A stretch of 64,000 nt of DNA. It comes from Bradyrhizobium sp. dw_411 (GTDB lineage Bacteria > Pseudomonadota > Alphaproteobacteria > Rhizobiales > Xanthobacteraceae). This document shows, piece after piece, positions 37,482 to 46,710 of the stretch. Position 1 is the stretch's first letter; every line of letters starts with the position of its first letter. Under the pieces are notes generated by a model. That model had not been told where the DNA came from, searched no databases, and worked only from the letters and a program-made list of their open reading frames with translations. The stretch spans positions 1-64,000 of the forward strand of contig NZ_JAAVUY010000001.1 of the NCBI RefSeq assembly GCF_018449695.1, given 5' to 3'. The translations under genes and the position numbers were made by a program.

Positions 37482-38159
37482 ATGCAGCCGCACAAGATCG
37501 TCTCGCGCGAGGAATGGATCGAAGCCCGCAAAGCCCATATGGCCCACGAAAAGGAATATACCCGAGCCCGCGACCGCTTGAGCGAGGAGCGCCGCGCACT
37601 GCCCTGGGTCAGGGTCGACAAATCCTATGTCTTCGACGGACCGCAAGGAAAGCAGACGCTGGCCGATCTGTTTCGGGGGCGCAGCCAGCTCGTGGTGCAG
37701 CATTTCATGTTCGCGCCCGACTGGAACGAAGGCTGCAAGAGCTGCTCGTTCTGGGCCGACGGATTCGAGCGCATGATTCCGCATCTCGCCGCACGCGACA
37801 CCACCCTGGTCGCGATCTCGCGCGCACCCTTGCCCAAACTCGACGCCTTCAAGGCGCGGATGGGCTGGACCTTCGACTGGTTTTCTTCCGCCGGAGACGA
37901 TTTTAATTACGACTATGCGGTCTCGTTCCGGCCGGAAGACATCGAATCAGGCGCTGGGATCTATAATTTCGGCACCTCGAGCTTCGGCATCGAGGAGGCG
38001 CCCGGCATCAGCGTGTTCTATCGCGACGAGACGGGCGACATTTTCCATACCTATTCGTGCTTCGCGCGCGGCCTCGACATGATGAATGCCGCCTATCACT
38101 ATCTCGACCTGACGCCGCTCGGCCGCCATGAAGAAGGTCTGCCGTACCCGATGGATTAG
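37482..38159 (+). CDS. DUF899 family thioredoxin-fold protein
   Basis: 225 residues of the DUF899 family, a thioredoxin-like group of unknown reaction. Typical features: IVSREEWIEARKAHMAHEKE at the start, LPWVRVDKSYVFDGPQGKQT, then FMFAPDWNEGCKSCSFWADG with a CxxC pair in the thioredoxin position, and DFNYDYAVSF followed by ISVFYRDETGDIFHTYSCFA. It lies 50 bases after the TctC-like gene on the same strand, so the two may be co-transcribed. There is no signal peptide. Confidence 0.94.
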   Translation: MQPHKIVSREEWIEARKAHMAHEKEYTRARDRLSEERRALPWVRVDKSYVFDGPQGKQTLADLFRGRSQLVVQHFMFAPDWNEGCKSCSFWADGFERMIPHLAARDTTLVAISRAPLPKLDAFKARMGWTFDWFSSAGDDFNYDYAVSFRPEDIESGAGIYNFGTSSFGIEEAPGISVFYRDETGDIFHTYSCFARGLDMMNAAYHYLDLTPLGRHEEGLPYPMD

Positions 38160-38252
38160 CTGCGGCTGCGCGATCAGTACGCACCTGCGGCGGGTCCGGC
38201 GGCGTGCCATAGCTGATACGCCTCCTTGAGCTCACGGATACGATAAAGCTTC

Positions 38253-38534
38253 TTAGCAACCCCTGCAGATCGACGACACGATCCGGGAGACCTTGCGATC
38301 TTCCGCATCGACCGCTGGATTGCCGGTGCCGAGCGGAGGACCGCCGACAAAACTCGACCCGCCGCCCGAAAGCGCCGTCCCGGCGGAATTGGTGCCGGGC
38401 GCAGTCGGCTGGGTGCCAAACGCCCCGCCTGTCATTCCCGAATGATGCGATCCCGAACCACCACCGCCACGGCTGTACGCCGCGCTTGAGAAAAGTGCCG
38501 AGAGAACGATGCAACCGACGGCCAATATTTTCAT
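38253..38534 (-). CDS. Small glycine-rich secreted protein
   Basis: 93 residues: a Sec signal peptide (MKILAVGCIVLSALFSSAAY) followed by a low-complexity Gly/Ser/Thr/Pro stretch and a short conserved-looking end, DAEDRKVSRIVSSICRGC, with two cysteines in the last four residues. I do not recognise a family with a known role. It is convergent with the DUF899 gene. The terminal CxxC could bind metal or form a disulfide; this is a guess. Confidence 0.75.
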   Translation of the reverse strand: MKILAVGCIVLSALFSSAAYSRGGGGSGSHHSGMTGGAFGTQPTAPGTNSAGTALSGGGSSFVGGPPLGTGNPAVDAEDRKVSRIVSSICRGC

Positions 38535-38733
38535 GGCGTGCTCCTTTTCATTGCATTTCGTATTTTAACCTCATCCGGCCGCTTCTGGTTCCACCCAAGC
38601 GTTCGCCAACGCGTTTTTGATTGCCCAGACCGCGGTGCAGCAAGACAGCGGGAGACAGAGCGGCAAGGATTTGCAAAACTATTGCCCGACGTCCCCTCCC
38701 CCTCTTCCTCCCTCTGCATTTGGAGACTGCCTT

Positions 38734-39903
38734 ATGCCTTTCGACTTGGTGCTGCGCGGCGGCCGGGTGATCGACCCTTCCCAGAAGCTCGACGCCGTCA
38801 CAGATGTCGCCTTTAGCGGCGGCAAGGTGGCCATGGTCGGAAACGCGCTCAGGGCCGATCCGGGGACCGACGTGCGGGATGTATCGGGTTACATCGTCAC
38901 CCCCGGCCTGATTGATCTGCACGCCCATGTTTACTGGGGCGGCACCTCGATCGGCATCGATGCCGAGGAATTCTGCCGCACCTCCGGCGTCACCACCGCG
39001 ATCGATACCGGCAGCGCCGGGCCGGGTAACTTCGCGGGATTTCGCAAACATGTGATCGAGCCCAGTCAAGTCCGCATTCTCGCTTATCTGCATGTCTCGC
39101 ATGCCGGCATCTATGGCTATTCGCATCGCGTCATGGTCGGCGAGAGCGAAGAAATCCGCCTCATGAATCCGATCGACGCCGCGGAGGTCGCCGATGCCAA
39201 CCGCGACCTCATTGTCGGCATCAAGGTGCGGGTGGGCCGCCACTCCTCGGGTACTTCGGGGATTGTGCCGCTGCAGATCGCGCTCGAAGTCGCCGAGCAA
39301 GTCGGCATGCCCGTGATGGCGCATATCGACCATCCGCCGCCGAGCTACGAGGAAGTGGTCTCACTGCTGCGTCCGGGCGACGTCCTTACTCATGCGTTCC
39401 GGCCGTTCCCCAATTCGCCGGCCACCGCGCAGGGCACCGTGAAGAAGGTCGTGCTGGAGGCGCGCGAACGCGGCGTGTTCTTTGACATCGGCCACGGCAA
39501 GGGTTCGTTCGCCTTCAAGACCGCGCGCGCGATGCTCGCCAATGGCTTCTATCCCGATACCATCTCTTCCGACGTGCATATCCTCTGCATCAACGGGCCA
39601 GCTTTTGATCAGGTAACGACGATGTCCAAGTTCCTGTGCATGGGCATGCCGCTTTCTGACGTGGTCGCGGCCTCGACGGTCAATGCGGCAATGGCGCTGC
39701 GGCGTCCCGAACTCGGCAGTCTCAAACCGGGGAGCGTCGGCGACGCCACGCTCATTTCAATCAAAGAGGGCCAATTCGACTATGTCGACGTCGTCGGCGA
39801 GCATCTGACCGGCGACCGCAAGATCGTATCCGAAGGCGTCGTGATCGGCGGGCGCTGGTGGCATCCGCAGCCGTCTTCGCAATTCAAGCAACTCGCGGGC
39901 TAG
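38734..39903 (+). CDS. Amidohydrolase/deacetylase family metallohydrolase
   Basis: 389 residues of the amidohydrolase (TIM-barrel) superfamily. It starts MPFDLVLRGGRVIDPSQKLD, has the metal motif PGLIDLHAHVYWGG (HxH), later MAHIDHP and HAFRPFP histidines, and the final metal Asp region TISSDVHILC. It looks closest to the dihydroorotase-like/deacetylase group (EF_0837/AHD type). GGAG precedes the ATG at 38734. It lies upstream of a complete peptide-type ABC importer on the same strand, separated by a 285-base gap with a dispersed repeat, so a functional link is only suggestive. Confidence 0.93.
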   Translation: MPFDLVLRGGRVIDPSQKLDAVTDVAFSGGKVAMVGNALRADPGTDVRDVSGYIVTPGLIDLHAHVYWGGTSIGIDAEEFCRTSGVTTAIDTGSAGPGNFAGFRKHVIEPSQVRILAYLHVSHAGIYGYSHRVMVGESEEIRLMNPIDAAEVADANRDLIVGIKVRVGRHSSGTSGIVPLQIALEVAEQVGMPVMAHIDHPPPSYEEVVSLLRPGDVLTHAFRPFPNSPATAQGTVKKVVLEARERGVFFDIGHGKGSFAFKTARAMLANGFYPDTISSDVHILCINGPAFDQVTTMSKFLCMGMPLSDVVAASTVNAAMALRRPELGSLKPGSVGDATLISIKEGQFDYVDVVGEHLTGDRKIVSEGVVIGGRWWHPQPSSQFKQLAG

Positions 39904-39968
39904 GCTTTTTGTTTTGAACGCGTTTTCTTCACGCGAACCGGTACCCACTTCGCTCGAAAACGCTATGG
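39904..39968. repeat. Dispersed repeat (copy 2, inverted relative to 1-60)
   Basis: The plus strand reads TTTTGTTTTGAACGCGTTTT, CTTCACGCGAACCGG and ACTTCGCTCGAAAACGCT, the reverse complement of positions 1-62 with a few substitutions. It starts right after the amidohydrolase stop. The rest of the gap to 40188 holds nothing recognisable. Confidence 0.8.
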
Positions 39969-40188
39969 ACCGACTTCAACCGATGTGATCCGATCAAACA
40001 ATTGATCGCTCCAAATACCTATTCCGCCTCCATTCCATGGCGGAGCGCGTCCGCACTGGCATACCATTTGCAAGCAAGAGGACCGTTGGCATCAGACCTA
40101 ATTCGTTCGTTTCATCGCGTTTACCGCCGGACCCTCGGCGAATGAAACGGGCGGCCATCACCGCAACGAGCCGATAGTGGAGAGTTCT

Positions 40189-41793
40189 ATGGATCGCAGA
40201 ACCGTGTTGAAGGGATTGGCCGGGGCAGGCAGCTTGGCGGCGACAGGCGGGCTTTCGATGCCAGCGCTTTCCCAAAATGCCGCGGCGCGCACCTTGCGCT
40301 TTGTGCCGCAAGCCGATCTTGCGAATTTCGATCCGATCTGGGGAACGCAATATGTGGTGCGCAACGCCGCCGCACTGGTGTGGGACACGCTCTACGGCAT
40401 CGACGCCAATCTGCAGCCGAAGCGCCAGATGGTCGAAAGCGAAGAAGTTTCCAGTGACGGCCTGACCTGGACCTTCCGCCTTCGCGACGGGCTGAAGTTC
40501 CATGATGGCGAGAAGGTGCTCGCCAAGGACGTGGTGGCGAGCCTGACGCGCTGGTCGTTCCGCGATCCGATGGGGATCGGGATCAAGGCGATCCAGAGCG
40601 ATCTCGTTGCGGTCGACGACAAGACCTTCAAATGGACGTTGACAAAACCCTATCCGAAAATGCTGCTGGCATTGGGCAAGAACAATGCGCCTTGCACCTT
40701 CATCATGCCGGAGCGGATCGCCAAGACCGATCCGTTCAAGCAGATCACCGAATATGTCGGTTCGGGCCCGATGAAATTCGTCCGAAGCGAATGGGTGCCG
40801 GGCGCCAAGTCGGTATTCGAGAAATTCACCGACTATGTGCCGCGCCAGGAAAAGGCGTCATGGCTTGCCGGCGGCAAACAGATGCTGATCGACCGCATCG
40901 AATGGGTGGTCATACCCGATCCGGCGACAGCGGCGGCTGCGCTGCAGAACGGCGAGATCGACTGGTGGGAGAATCCGATTGCCGATCTCGTGCCGGTGCT
41001 CAAGAAGAACCGCAACATCGCCGTCGATATCGCCGATCCCCTCGGCAATATCGGCGTGTTCCGCATGAACCATCTGCATCCGCCCTTCAACGATGTGAAG
41101 GCGAGGCGCGCCGTACTGACAGCGCTGAACCAGGAAGACTATATGCGTGCGATCGTCGGCGACGATAACGCGCTCTGGAAGCCGCTGCCGGGTTTCTTCA
41201 CGCCGGGCACGCCGCTTTACAGCGAAGATGGCGGCGACATCCTCAAAGGCAAACGCGATTTCGCGGCTGCCAAGAAACTTCTCGCCGAGAGCGGCTATAC
41301 CAACCAGCCGGTGTCCTGCATCGTGGCGCAGGACCAACCGATCACCAAGGCGCAAGGTGATGTTACCGCCGATCTGTTGAAGCAGATGGGCATGAATGTC
41401 GACTTCGTCGCGACGGACTGGGGCACGGTCGGTTCTCGCCGCGCCCAGAAGGCGCCCGCAGGCCAGGGCGGCTGGGAGATGTTCCATACCTGGCACGCCG
41501 GTGCCGACTGTCTCAGCCCCGCCGGCTATGCCGGCATTCGCGGCAATGGCGACAAGTCGTGGTGGGGCTGGCCGACCAGTGAGGCTGTCGAGAAGGAAGT
41601 CACGGCGTGGTTCGACGCCAAGAACCTCGATGAGGAAAAAGCCGCGGTCGCCCGCCTCAACAAGGCCGCGATGGAAGACGTCATTTACGCGCCGACCGGC
41701 TTCTTCCTCAGCTACACGGCCTGGCGCAAGAACGTCTCGGGAATCGTGAAAGGGCCGCTGCCCTTCTTCTGGGACGTGACAAAAACCGCGTGA
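40189..41793 (+). CDS. ABC transporter substrate-binding protein (peptide/nickel family 5)
   Basis: Periplasmic receptor of the DppA/OppA family, 534 residues. The N-terminus MDRRTVLKGLAGAGSLAATG looks like a twin-arginine signal. The mature part has FVPQADLANFDPIWGTQYVV, then TWTFRLRDGLKFHDGEKVLA, the family-5 signature region. GGAGAG precedes the chosen ATG. It is the first gene of a five-gene importer cluster with two permeases and two ATPases. The ligand is not readable; dipeptides, amino-acid derivatives or similar are possible. Confidence 0.96.
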   Translation: MDRRTVLKGLAGAGSLAATGGLSMPALSQNAAARTLRFVPQADLANFDPIWGTQYVVRNAAALVWDTLYGIDANLQPKRQMVESEEVSSDGLTWTFRLRDGLKFHDGEKVLAKDVVASLTRWSFRDPMGIGIKAIQSDLVAVDDKTFKWTLTKPYPKMLLALGKNNAPCTFIMPERIAKTDPFKQITEYVGSGPMKFVRSEWVPGAKSVFEKFTDYVPRQEKASWLAGGKQMLIDRIEWVVIPDPATAAAALQNGEIDWWENPIADLVPVLKKNRNIAVDIADPLGNIGVFRMNHLHPPFNDVKARRAVLTALNQEDYMRAIVGDDNALWKPLPGFFTPGTPLYSEDGGDILKGKRDFAAAKKLLAESGYTNQPVSCIVAQDQPITKAQGDVTADLLKQMGMNVDFVATDWGTVGSRRAQKAPAGQGGWEMFHTWHAGADCLSPAGYAGIRGNGDKSWWGWPTSEAVEKEVTAWFDAKNLDEEKAAVARLNKAAMEDVIYAPTGFFLSYTAWRKNVSGIVKGPLPFFWDVTKTA

Positions 41794-41813
41794 CGACAAA
41801 GCGGTGAACCCAG

Positions 41814-42755
41814 ATGGTTTCCTACATCCTCCGGCGTGTTCTCGCGACCATGCCCGTGATGGCGATCGTCGCGTTTTTCGTCTTCAGCCTGCTTTACATC
41901 GCGCCGGGAGATCCGGCGGCGGTGATCGCGGGCGATCAGGCGAGCCCCGCCGACGTTGAGCGGATTCGCCAGAGCCTCGGTCTCGACCAGCCGTTTCTGG
42001 TGCAGTTCTGGACCTGGCTGTGGCGAATCCTGCACGGCGATCTTGGCACGTCGATTTTCACCAACCTGCCGGTTTCGGCCCTGATTGCACAGCGGATCGA
42101 GCCGACGCTCTCGCTGATGACGATCACCCTCGTCCTCACCATTGTGATCGCGGTGCCGCTCGGCGTGGTCGCGGCGTGGAAGGCGGGAAGCTGGATCGAT
42201 CGCGCCATCATGACATTCGCCGTGTTCGGCTTTTCGCTTCCGGTGTTTGTGGTCGGATATGTGCTGGCTTACGTGTTCGCGCTCGAACTGGAATGGCTTC
42301 CAGTGCAGGGCTATAAGCCGCTTTCCGCCGGCTTCTGGCCGTGGCTCGAAAACCTGATCCTCCCCGCCATCGCACTCGGCTGTGTCTACATCGCGCTGAT
42401 CGCGCGCATCACCCGCGCCTCGATGCTCGAGGTGCTGCAGCAGGATTATATCCGCACCGCGCGCGCCAAGGGTCTGGGGCAGCGCAGCATCCTGTTCGTG
42501 CACGCGCTGAAAAACGCCGCCGTTCCGATCGTCACGGTGATCGGCATCGGCATCGCGCTATTGATCGGCGGCGCCGTGGTGACCGAAAGCGTGTTCGCTA
42601 TACCGGGCCTCGGCCGCCTGACCGTCGATGCGATCCTGCGCCGCGATTATCCGGTTATCCAAGGCATCGTGCTGATGTTCAGCTTCCTCTACACGCTGGT
42701 CAATCTGATGGTCGATGTCACCTACACCTTGGTCGATCCGAGGATCCGCTATTGA
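41814..42755 (+). CDS. ABC transporter permease (DppB type)
   Basis: Inner-membrane permease of 313 residues with six expected membrane segments. The start MVSYILRRVLATMPVMAIVA and the periplasmic loop SLGLDQPFLVQFWTWLWRIL with HGDLGTSIF are diagnostic for DppB/OppB, and the EAA loop is LQQDYIRTARAKGLGQRSIL. It pairs with the next permease to form the channel. Its stop overlaps the TTG start of the second permease, indicating translational coupling. Confidence 0.96.
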   Translation: MVSYILRRVLATMPVMAIVAFFVFSLLYIAPGDPAAVIAGDQASPADVERIRQSLGLDQPFLVQFWTWLWRILHGDLGTSIFTNLPVSALIAQRIEPTLSLMTITLVLTIVIAVPLGVVAAWKAGSWIDRAIMTFAVFGFSLPVFVVGYVLAYVFALELEWLPVQGYKPLSAGFWPWLENLILPAIALGCVYIALIARITRASMLEVLQQDYIRTARAKGLGQRSILFVHALKNAAVPIVTVIGIGIALLIGGAVVTESVFAIPGLGRLTVDAILRRDYPVIQGIVLMFSFLYTLVNLMVDVTYTLVDPRIRY

Positions 42756-43675
42756 CCATCACGACCACCAATCCCGTGCCCATTCCCCCGGGCCTCGCCA
42801 TCGCCCGGCAATTGCCGGATTTGATGGCGCCCGCAAAGGTTCGGCGCGGCGTATTTGGCTTCCTGCGCAACAATCCGACGGTAGCCATCGGCGGCGCGCT
42901 GTTGCTGTGCCTGATCCTGATCGGAATTTTTGCACCCTATCTGGGAACGGTCGACCCCACCGCGATCGCGCCCGCCAAGCGCACGCGGGCGCCGTCGGCG
43001 GATTTCTGGTTCGGGACTGATTTATTGGGCCGCGACATCTATTCGCGCGTGCTTTACGGATCGCGGGTCTCGCTTACCGTCGGGCTTTCGGTCGCCGCTT
43101 TGGCGTCCCTTGCCGGGCTCGCGATCGGCCTCGTCTCGGGCTTTGTGCGATGGGCCGACAGTATCATCATGCGATTTATCGACGGGCTGATGTCGATCCC
43201 GCCGATCCTGCTCGCGGTCGCGCTGATGGCCTTGACGCGCGGCAGCGTCGGCAATGTCATTGTCGCCATTACCATCGCCGAAATCCCGCGCGTGGCGCGC
43301 CTGGTGCGCGGCGTCGTGCTGTCGCTGCGCGAGCAGCCCTATGTCGACGGTGCGATCGCGTCCGGCACGCGAACGCCGATGATCATCCTTCGTCACATTT
43401 TGCCGAACACGCTGGCGCCGATGCTGGTACAGGCGACTTATGTCTGCGCCAGCGCGATGATCGTGGAATCCATTCTGTCCTTTATCGGCGCCGGCACGCC
43501 GCCAACCATTCCATCCTGGGGCAACATCATGGCCGAAGGCCGCGCGCTGTGGCAGATAAAACCCTACATCGTGTTCTTTCCCGCCGCGTTCCTGTCGGTC
43601 ACTGTTCTGGCCGTCAATCTGCTCGGCGACGGGCTGCGGGATGCGCTCGATCCCCGCATGGCGAAGAGCCTGTAG
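42752..43675 (+). CDS. ABC transporter permease (DppC type)
   Basis: 307 residues; second channel subunit. It has the DppC/OppC N-terminal pattern, with a cytoplasmic start and then FLRNNPTVAIGGALLLCLIL, FWFGTDLLGRDIYSRVLYGS (the diagnostic GTD-LGRD motif), and an EAA loop LREQPYVDGAIASGTRTPMI. No ATG fits; TTG at 42752 overlaps the stop of the preceding gene and has GAGG upstream, so it is the likely start. The open frame continues far upstream only as a shadow of the first permease. Confidence 0.94.
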   Translation: MTITTTNPVPIPPGLAIARQLPDLMAPAKVRRGVFGFLRNNPTVAIGGALLLCLILIGIFAPYLGTVDPTAIAPAKRTRAPSADFWFGTDLLGRDIYSRVLYGSRVSLTVGLSVAALASLAGLAIGLVSGFVRWADSIIMRFIDGLMSIPPILLAVALMALTRGSVGNVIVAITIAEIPRVARLVRGVVLSLREQPYVDGAIASGTRTPMIILRHILPNTLAPMLVQATYVCASAMIVESILSFIGAGTPPTIPSWGNIMAEGRALWQIKPYIVFFPAAFLSVTVLAVNLLGDGLRDALDPRMAKSL

Positions 43676-43678
43676 ACG

Positions 43679-44668
43679 ATGGCCCTGCTCGAAGTCGAAA
43701 ACCTGCAGACCCATTTCCGAACCCCAGAGGGGATCAACCGGGCGGTCGACGGCGTGTCCTTCCATGTCAATGAAGGCGAGACGCTGGCGATCGTCGGCGA
43801 ATCCGGCTGCGGCAAATCCGTCACCTCGATGTCGCTGATGCGGCTGATCCCGGAACCGCCCGGCAAGATCGCGGGCTCGATTCGCTTCCAGGGCAAGGAC
43901 CTGCTGCAGCTCTCCGAACAGGAAATGCGCGCGATCCGCGGCAATGACATTTCGATGATCTTCCAGGAGCCGATGTCGAGCCTCAATCCGGTGCTCAGCG
44001 TCGGCCGCCAGATCGGCGAGACGTTGCGGCTGCATCAGGGTCTGGACAAGCAGGCCGCCGAGGCCCGCGCCATCGAGATGCTGACATTGGTGGGCATCCC
44101 GGAGCCGGCGCGGCGCGTGCACGAATATCCGCACCAGCTTTCAGGCGGCATGCGCCAGCGCGTGATGATCGCAATTTCGCTGGCCTGCAATCCGAAACTC
44201 CTGATCGCCGACGAGCCGACCACGGCGCTGGATGTCACGATCCAGGCGCAAATCCTGCAATTGATGCTGGATCTCAAGCGCCGCGTCGGCGCGGCGGTGA
44301 TTCTGATCACCCATGATCTCGGCGTGGTGGCTGAAATCGCCGAGCGCGTGATGGTGATGTATGCGGGCCGACAGGTCGAGGAAGCGCCGGTGGCCGAGTT
44401 GTTTCGCTCGCCCCGTCATCCCTACACGCAGGGTTTGCTCGGCGCGGTGCCCAAGCTCGGCTCCTCCCTCATTGGCGCGGCACGGCGTCTTGCAGAAATC
44501 CCTGGACAAGTGCCGAGCCTCAAGATGCGGATCGAGGGTTGCGCCTTTGCCGGGCGCTGCGCGCTGGCGACTGACCTGTGTCGTCAGGTCGCGCCGGGCC
44601 TCGAAGAAAAAGCACCCCGCCACACCGCCGCGTGCCATTACGCGGCCAAAGAGGCGAGCGCCGCATGA
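43679..44668 (+). CDS. ABC transporter ATP-binding protein (DppD type)
   Basis: 329 residues; first of two ATPases. Walker A is [19 protein letters not shown], the Q-loop [16 protein letters not shown], the signature [14 protein letters not shown], and Walker [13 protein letters not shown] with the H-loop [12 protein letters not shown]. The C-terminal oligopeptide-transporter extension has the family cysteine cluster ([16 protein letters not shown] ... HTAACHY), which in relatives holds an iron-sulfur centre. It begins three bases after the DppC-type stop and overlaps the next ATPase gene by ATGA. Confidence 0.97.
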   Translation: MALLEVENLQTHFRTPEGINRAVDGVSFHVNEGETLAIVGESGCGKSVTSMSLMRLIPEPPGKIAGSIRFQGKDLLQLSEQEMRAIRGNDISMIFQEPMSSLNPVLSVGRQIGETLRLHQGLDKQAAEARAIEMLTLVGIPEPARRVHEYPHQLSGGMRQRVMIAISLACNPKLLIADEPTTALDVTIQAQILQLMLDLKRRVGAAVILITHDLGVVAEIAERVMVMYAGRQVEEAPVAELFRSPRHPYTQGLLGAVPKLGSSLIGAARRLAEIPGQVPSLKMRIEGCAFAGRCALATDLCRQVAPGLEEKAPRHTAACHYAAKEASAA

Positions 44669-45663
44669 ACCTCCCTCTGCTGCAGGTCAACGACCTCAAG
44701 AAGCATTTTCCGGTGCGCGGAGGTCTTTTCAGCCGCACCTCCGGCTGGGTCTATGCCGTCGACGGCGTGTCCTTTGAGGTCAAGCGCGGCGAGACGCTGT
44801 CGCTGGTCGGCGAGTCCGGTTGCGGCAAGTCGACGGTCGGCCGCGCGATCCTGCGGCTGTTTGATATCACCGCCGGTCAGGTGGTGCTGGACGGCAAGCG
44901 CATCGACGATCTGTCGCCCGACAAACTGCACAGCATGCGCCGGCGGGTGCAGGTGGTGTTCCAGGATCCGTTCTCGAGCCTCAATCCGCGGATGCGGGTG
45001 CGGGATATCCTGGCCGAACCGATCCGCAATTTTGGCCTGACCAACTCCAAAGCCGAACTCGAAACACGCCTTGCGGAATTGATGGATATCGTGCGCTTGC
45101 CGCGCGATGCGCTGAACCGCAGGCCGCACGAATTCTCCGGCGGCCAGCGCCAGCGCATCTGCATCGCGCGCGCACTCGCGGCCGAACCCGAACTGATCGT
45201 CTGCGACGAGGCAGTCTCGGCGCTGGACGTCTCGGTCAAGGCGCAGATCGTCAATCTGCTGCAGGATCTGCAGCAGAAGTTCGGCCTCGCGCTGCTGTTC
45301 ATCAGCCATGATCTCGCGATCGTCGAGCACATGACGCACCGTGTCGCGGTGATGTATCTCGGCAAGATCGTCGAGATGGCAACCCGGCAGCAGATCTTCA
45401 CCGCACCGAAACATCCTTACACCAAGGCATTGCTGTCGGCCGTGCCGATCCCCGAGCCGGGCGCCGCACGCAACCCGATCATCCTCAAGGGCGACGTGCC
45501 GAGCCCGATCAATCCGCCGAGCGGATGCCGCTTTCACACCCGATGTCCGTACGTTTTCGATCGTTGCCGGACCGAAGAGCCGGAACTTCGATCCTGGGAA
45601 GACGGCCAATGGGCGGCCTGTCATCTCGATGTTTTGCCGGAAACGGCGGCGTCATCGAGTTAA
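44665..45663 (+). CDS. ABC transporter ATP-binding protein (DppF type)
   Basis: 332 residues; second ATPase of the importer. Start [20 protein letters not shown]; Walker [20 protein letters not shown]-loop [18 protein letters not shown]; signature [16 protein letters not shown]; Walker [13 protein letters not shown], with Ala-Val rather than Pro-Thr as is usual in DppF/OppF; H-loop [11 protein letters not shown]. The C-terminal extension has [15 protein letters not shown]. Its start overlaps the stop of the preceding gene. A short AAGCGCG/CGCGCTT hairpin lies at its stop, shared with the convergent small gene. Confidence 0.97.
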   Translation: MNLPLLQVNDLKKHFPVRGGLFSRTSGWVYAVDGVSFEVKRGETLSLVGESGCGKSTVGRAILRLFDITAGQVVLDGKRIDDLSPDKLHSMRRRVQVVFQDPFSSLNPRMRVRDILAEPIRNFGLTNSKAELETRLAELMDIVRLPRDALNRRPHEFSGGQRQRICIARALAAEPELIVCDEAVSALDVSVKAQIVNLLQDLQQKFGLALLFISHDLAIVEHMTHRVAVMYLGKIVEMATRQQIFTAPKHPYTKALLSAVPIPEPGAARNPIILKGDVPSPINPPSGCRFHTRCPYVFDRCRTEEPELRSWEDGQWAACHLDVLPETAASSS

Positions 45664-45676
45664 GCGCGTTGCGCGC

Positions 45677-45868
45677 TTACGTCGCGGTGGACTCGCCCGC
45701 AATGGCGCGATCGATCGCATCGATCAGCCCCTGGGTCTCGATAAATTTGAGCCGCGCCCGCTCGGCCTTGTCCCGATCAAAGGGCGCCGCAAGCACTTTG
45801 GCAAAGGCGTCACGGTCCTCGATCATGCGCTCGCGCGCCTTTTTCAGCGTCTCAAGTCGCTCGCTCAT
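45677..45868 (-). CDS. Small charged protein, unknown function
   Basis: 63 residues, MSERLETLKKARERMIEDRD followed by FAKVLAAPFDRDKAERARL and ending in GLIDAIDRAIAGESTAT. It is rich in Arg/Glu/Asp and likely forms a helical hairpin or coiled coil. Comparable small conserved proteins occur in Bradyrhizobium-type genomes, but I know no function. The frame extends upstream to 45940 without matching character, so the ATG at 45868 is chosen. Confidence 0.7.
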   Translation of the reverse strand: MSERLETLKKARERMIEDRDAFAKVLAAPFDRDKAERARLKFIETQGLIDAIDRAIAGESTAT

Positions 45869-46005
45869 GGGGGCTTCGCTTTCTGTTGGCCGCAGAGGGG
45901 CAGATACTGCCGAAACACTCTCTCGACATTCGGCCACCACGATACGCCCCGGGGCGTAACTATTCCCCGAACTTCCACGATCTGTGCAACGGTGCCCAAT
46001 GGCGA

Positions 46006-46254
46006 TCAGGGAATAGCGTCGAAGCCGGCATTGGTCAGGACGAGTTCGTCATTTCGCATCTCGACGAGGCCCATGGCCTTCAGCTTTTCGAGATGCGTGG
46101 GGTCGATTGGCGAGAGTTTCCAACGTTTCGCCTTGATGTCCCGCAGGGTCCATCGCAGGTCAATGGACTCTTTAAGATCAAGATCGCTTAAGGGGTCGTT
46201 TTCAGCAGGCACAGCTATCACTTTCGGTAAGACGGTATCGAATGCCCCACCCAC
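46006..46254 (-). CDS. Small hypothetical protein with winged-helix-like end
   Basis: Up to 82 residues from a GTG at 46254; the true start may be inside. The C-terminal ~50 residues, RWTLRDIKAKRWKLSPIDP, THLEKLKAMGLVEMRN and DELVLTNAGFDAI, look like a small winged-helix or MarR-like wing: a helix, a helix, then a beta hairpin ending in LTNAG. A DNA-binding role is possible but not supported by a recognition helix I can name. It lies between a small charged protein and tRNA-Arg. Confidence 0.55.
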   Translation of the reverse strand: MGGAFDTVLPKVIAVPAENDPLSDLDLKESIDLRWTLRDIKAKRWKLSPIDPTHLEKLKAMGLVEMRNDELVLTNAGFDAIP

Positions 46255-46440
46255 CCAAAAGTTCCTAAGTGCCGGCGGTTGTGTTGATCATGCCGTAAGG
46301 CAATCCTCGTTGTCTGCTCCCCGAGCGACAATCATCCTGCCGGCAGGTGGCTCAGCAGCCTGAGCGAATCCCGAGCGGCTTTTGGCTGTTTCCAGCGTTG
46401 AAGCCGTTCGAAATTTCAACCGTTCGGGCTTCAAGCCAAT

Positions 46441-46517
46441 TGGCGCACCCGACACGATTCGAACGTGTGACCTTTGCCTTCGGAGGGCAACGCTCTATCC
46501 AGCTGAGCTACGGGTGC
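46441..46517 (-). tRNA. tRNA-Arg (CCG)
   Basis: Read on the minus strand, the acceptor GCACCCG pairs with CGGGTGC, the D-arm has GCTCAGCTGGATAGAGC, the anticodon loop CTCCGAA gives anticodon CCG, and the T-arm is ACACG-TTCGAAT-CGTGT. The CCA end is encoded (46441-46443). All four stems are intact. No integrase or attachment-site duplicate was seen near it. Confidence 0.96.
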
Positions 46518-46710
46518 GTTGGGGTTCATTTAGCCGATTGGCCCACGCTCGGCAACGGCCGGGCGGGACCTTTGCAGGCCTTGGCGCGGGCAAAAGGCGC
46601 CGGTTTGCGGCTTTATTTCCGGATCTGGACCGTCATGATAGCGTAGCGGAGAAAAGCGCGCGCGATCGGACGCACCGGTCTTAGGGAACAGCTTGGGGGA
46701 ACAATAAGCG

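Noticed and set aside
46441-46517. Genomic island attached to tRNA-Arg
   Set aside because: The tRNA is intact, but there is no integrase, no direct repeat of its 3' end and no mobile gene nearby.
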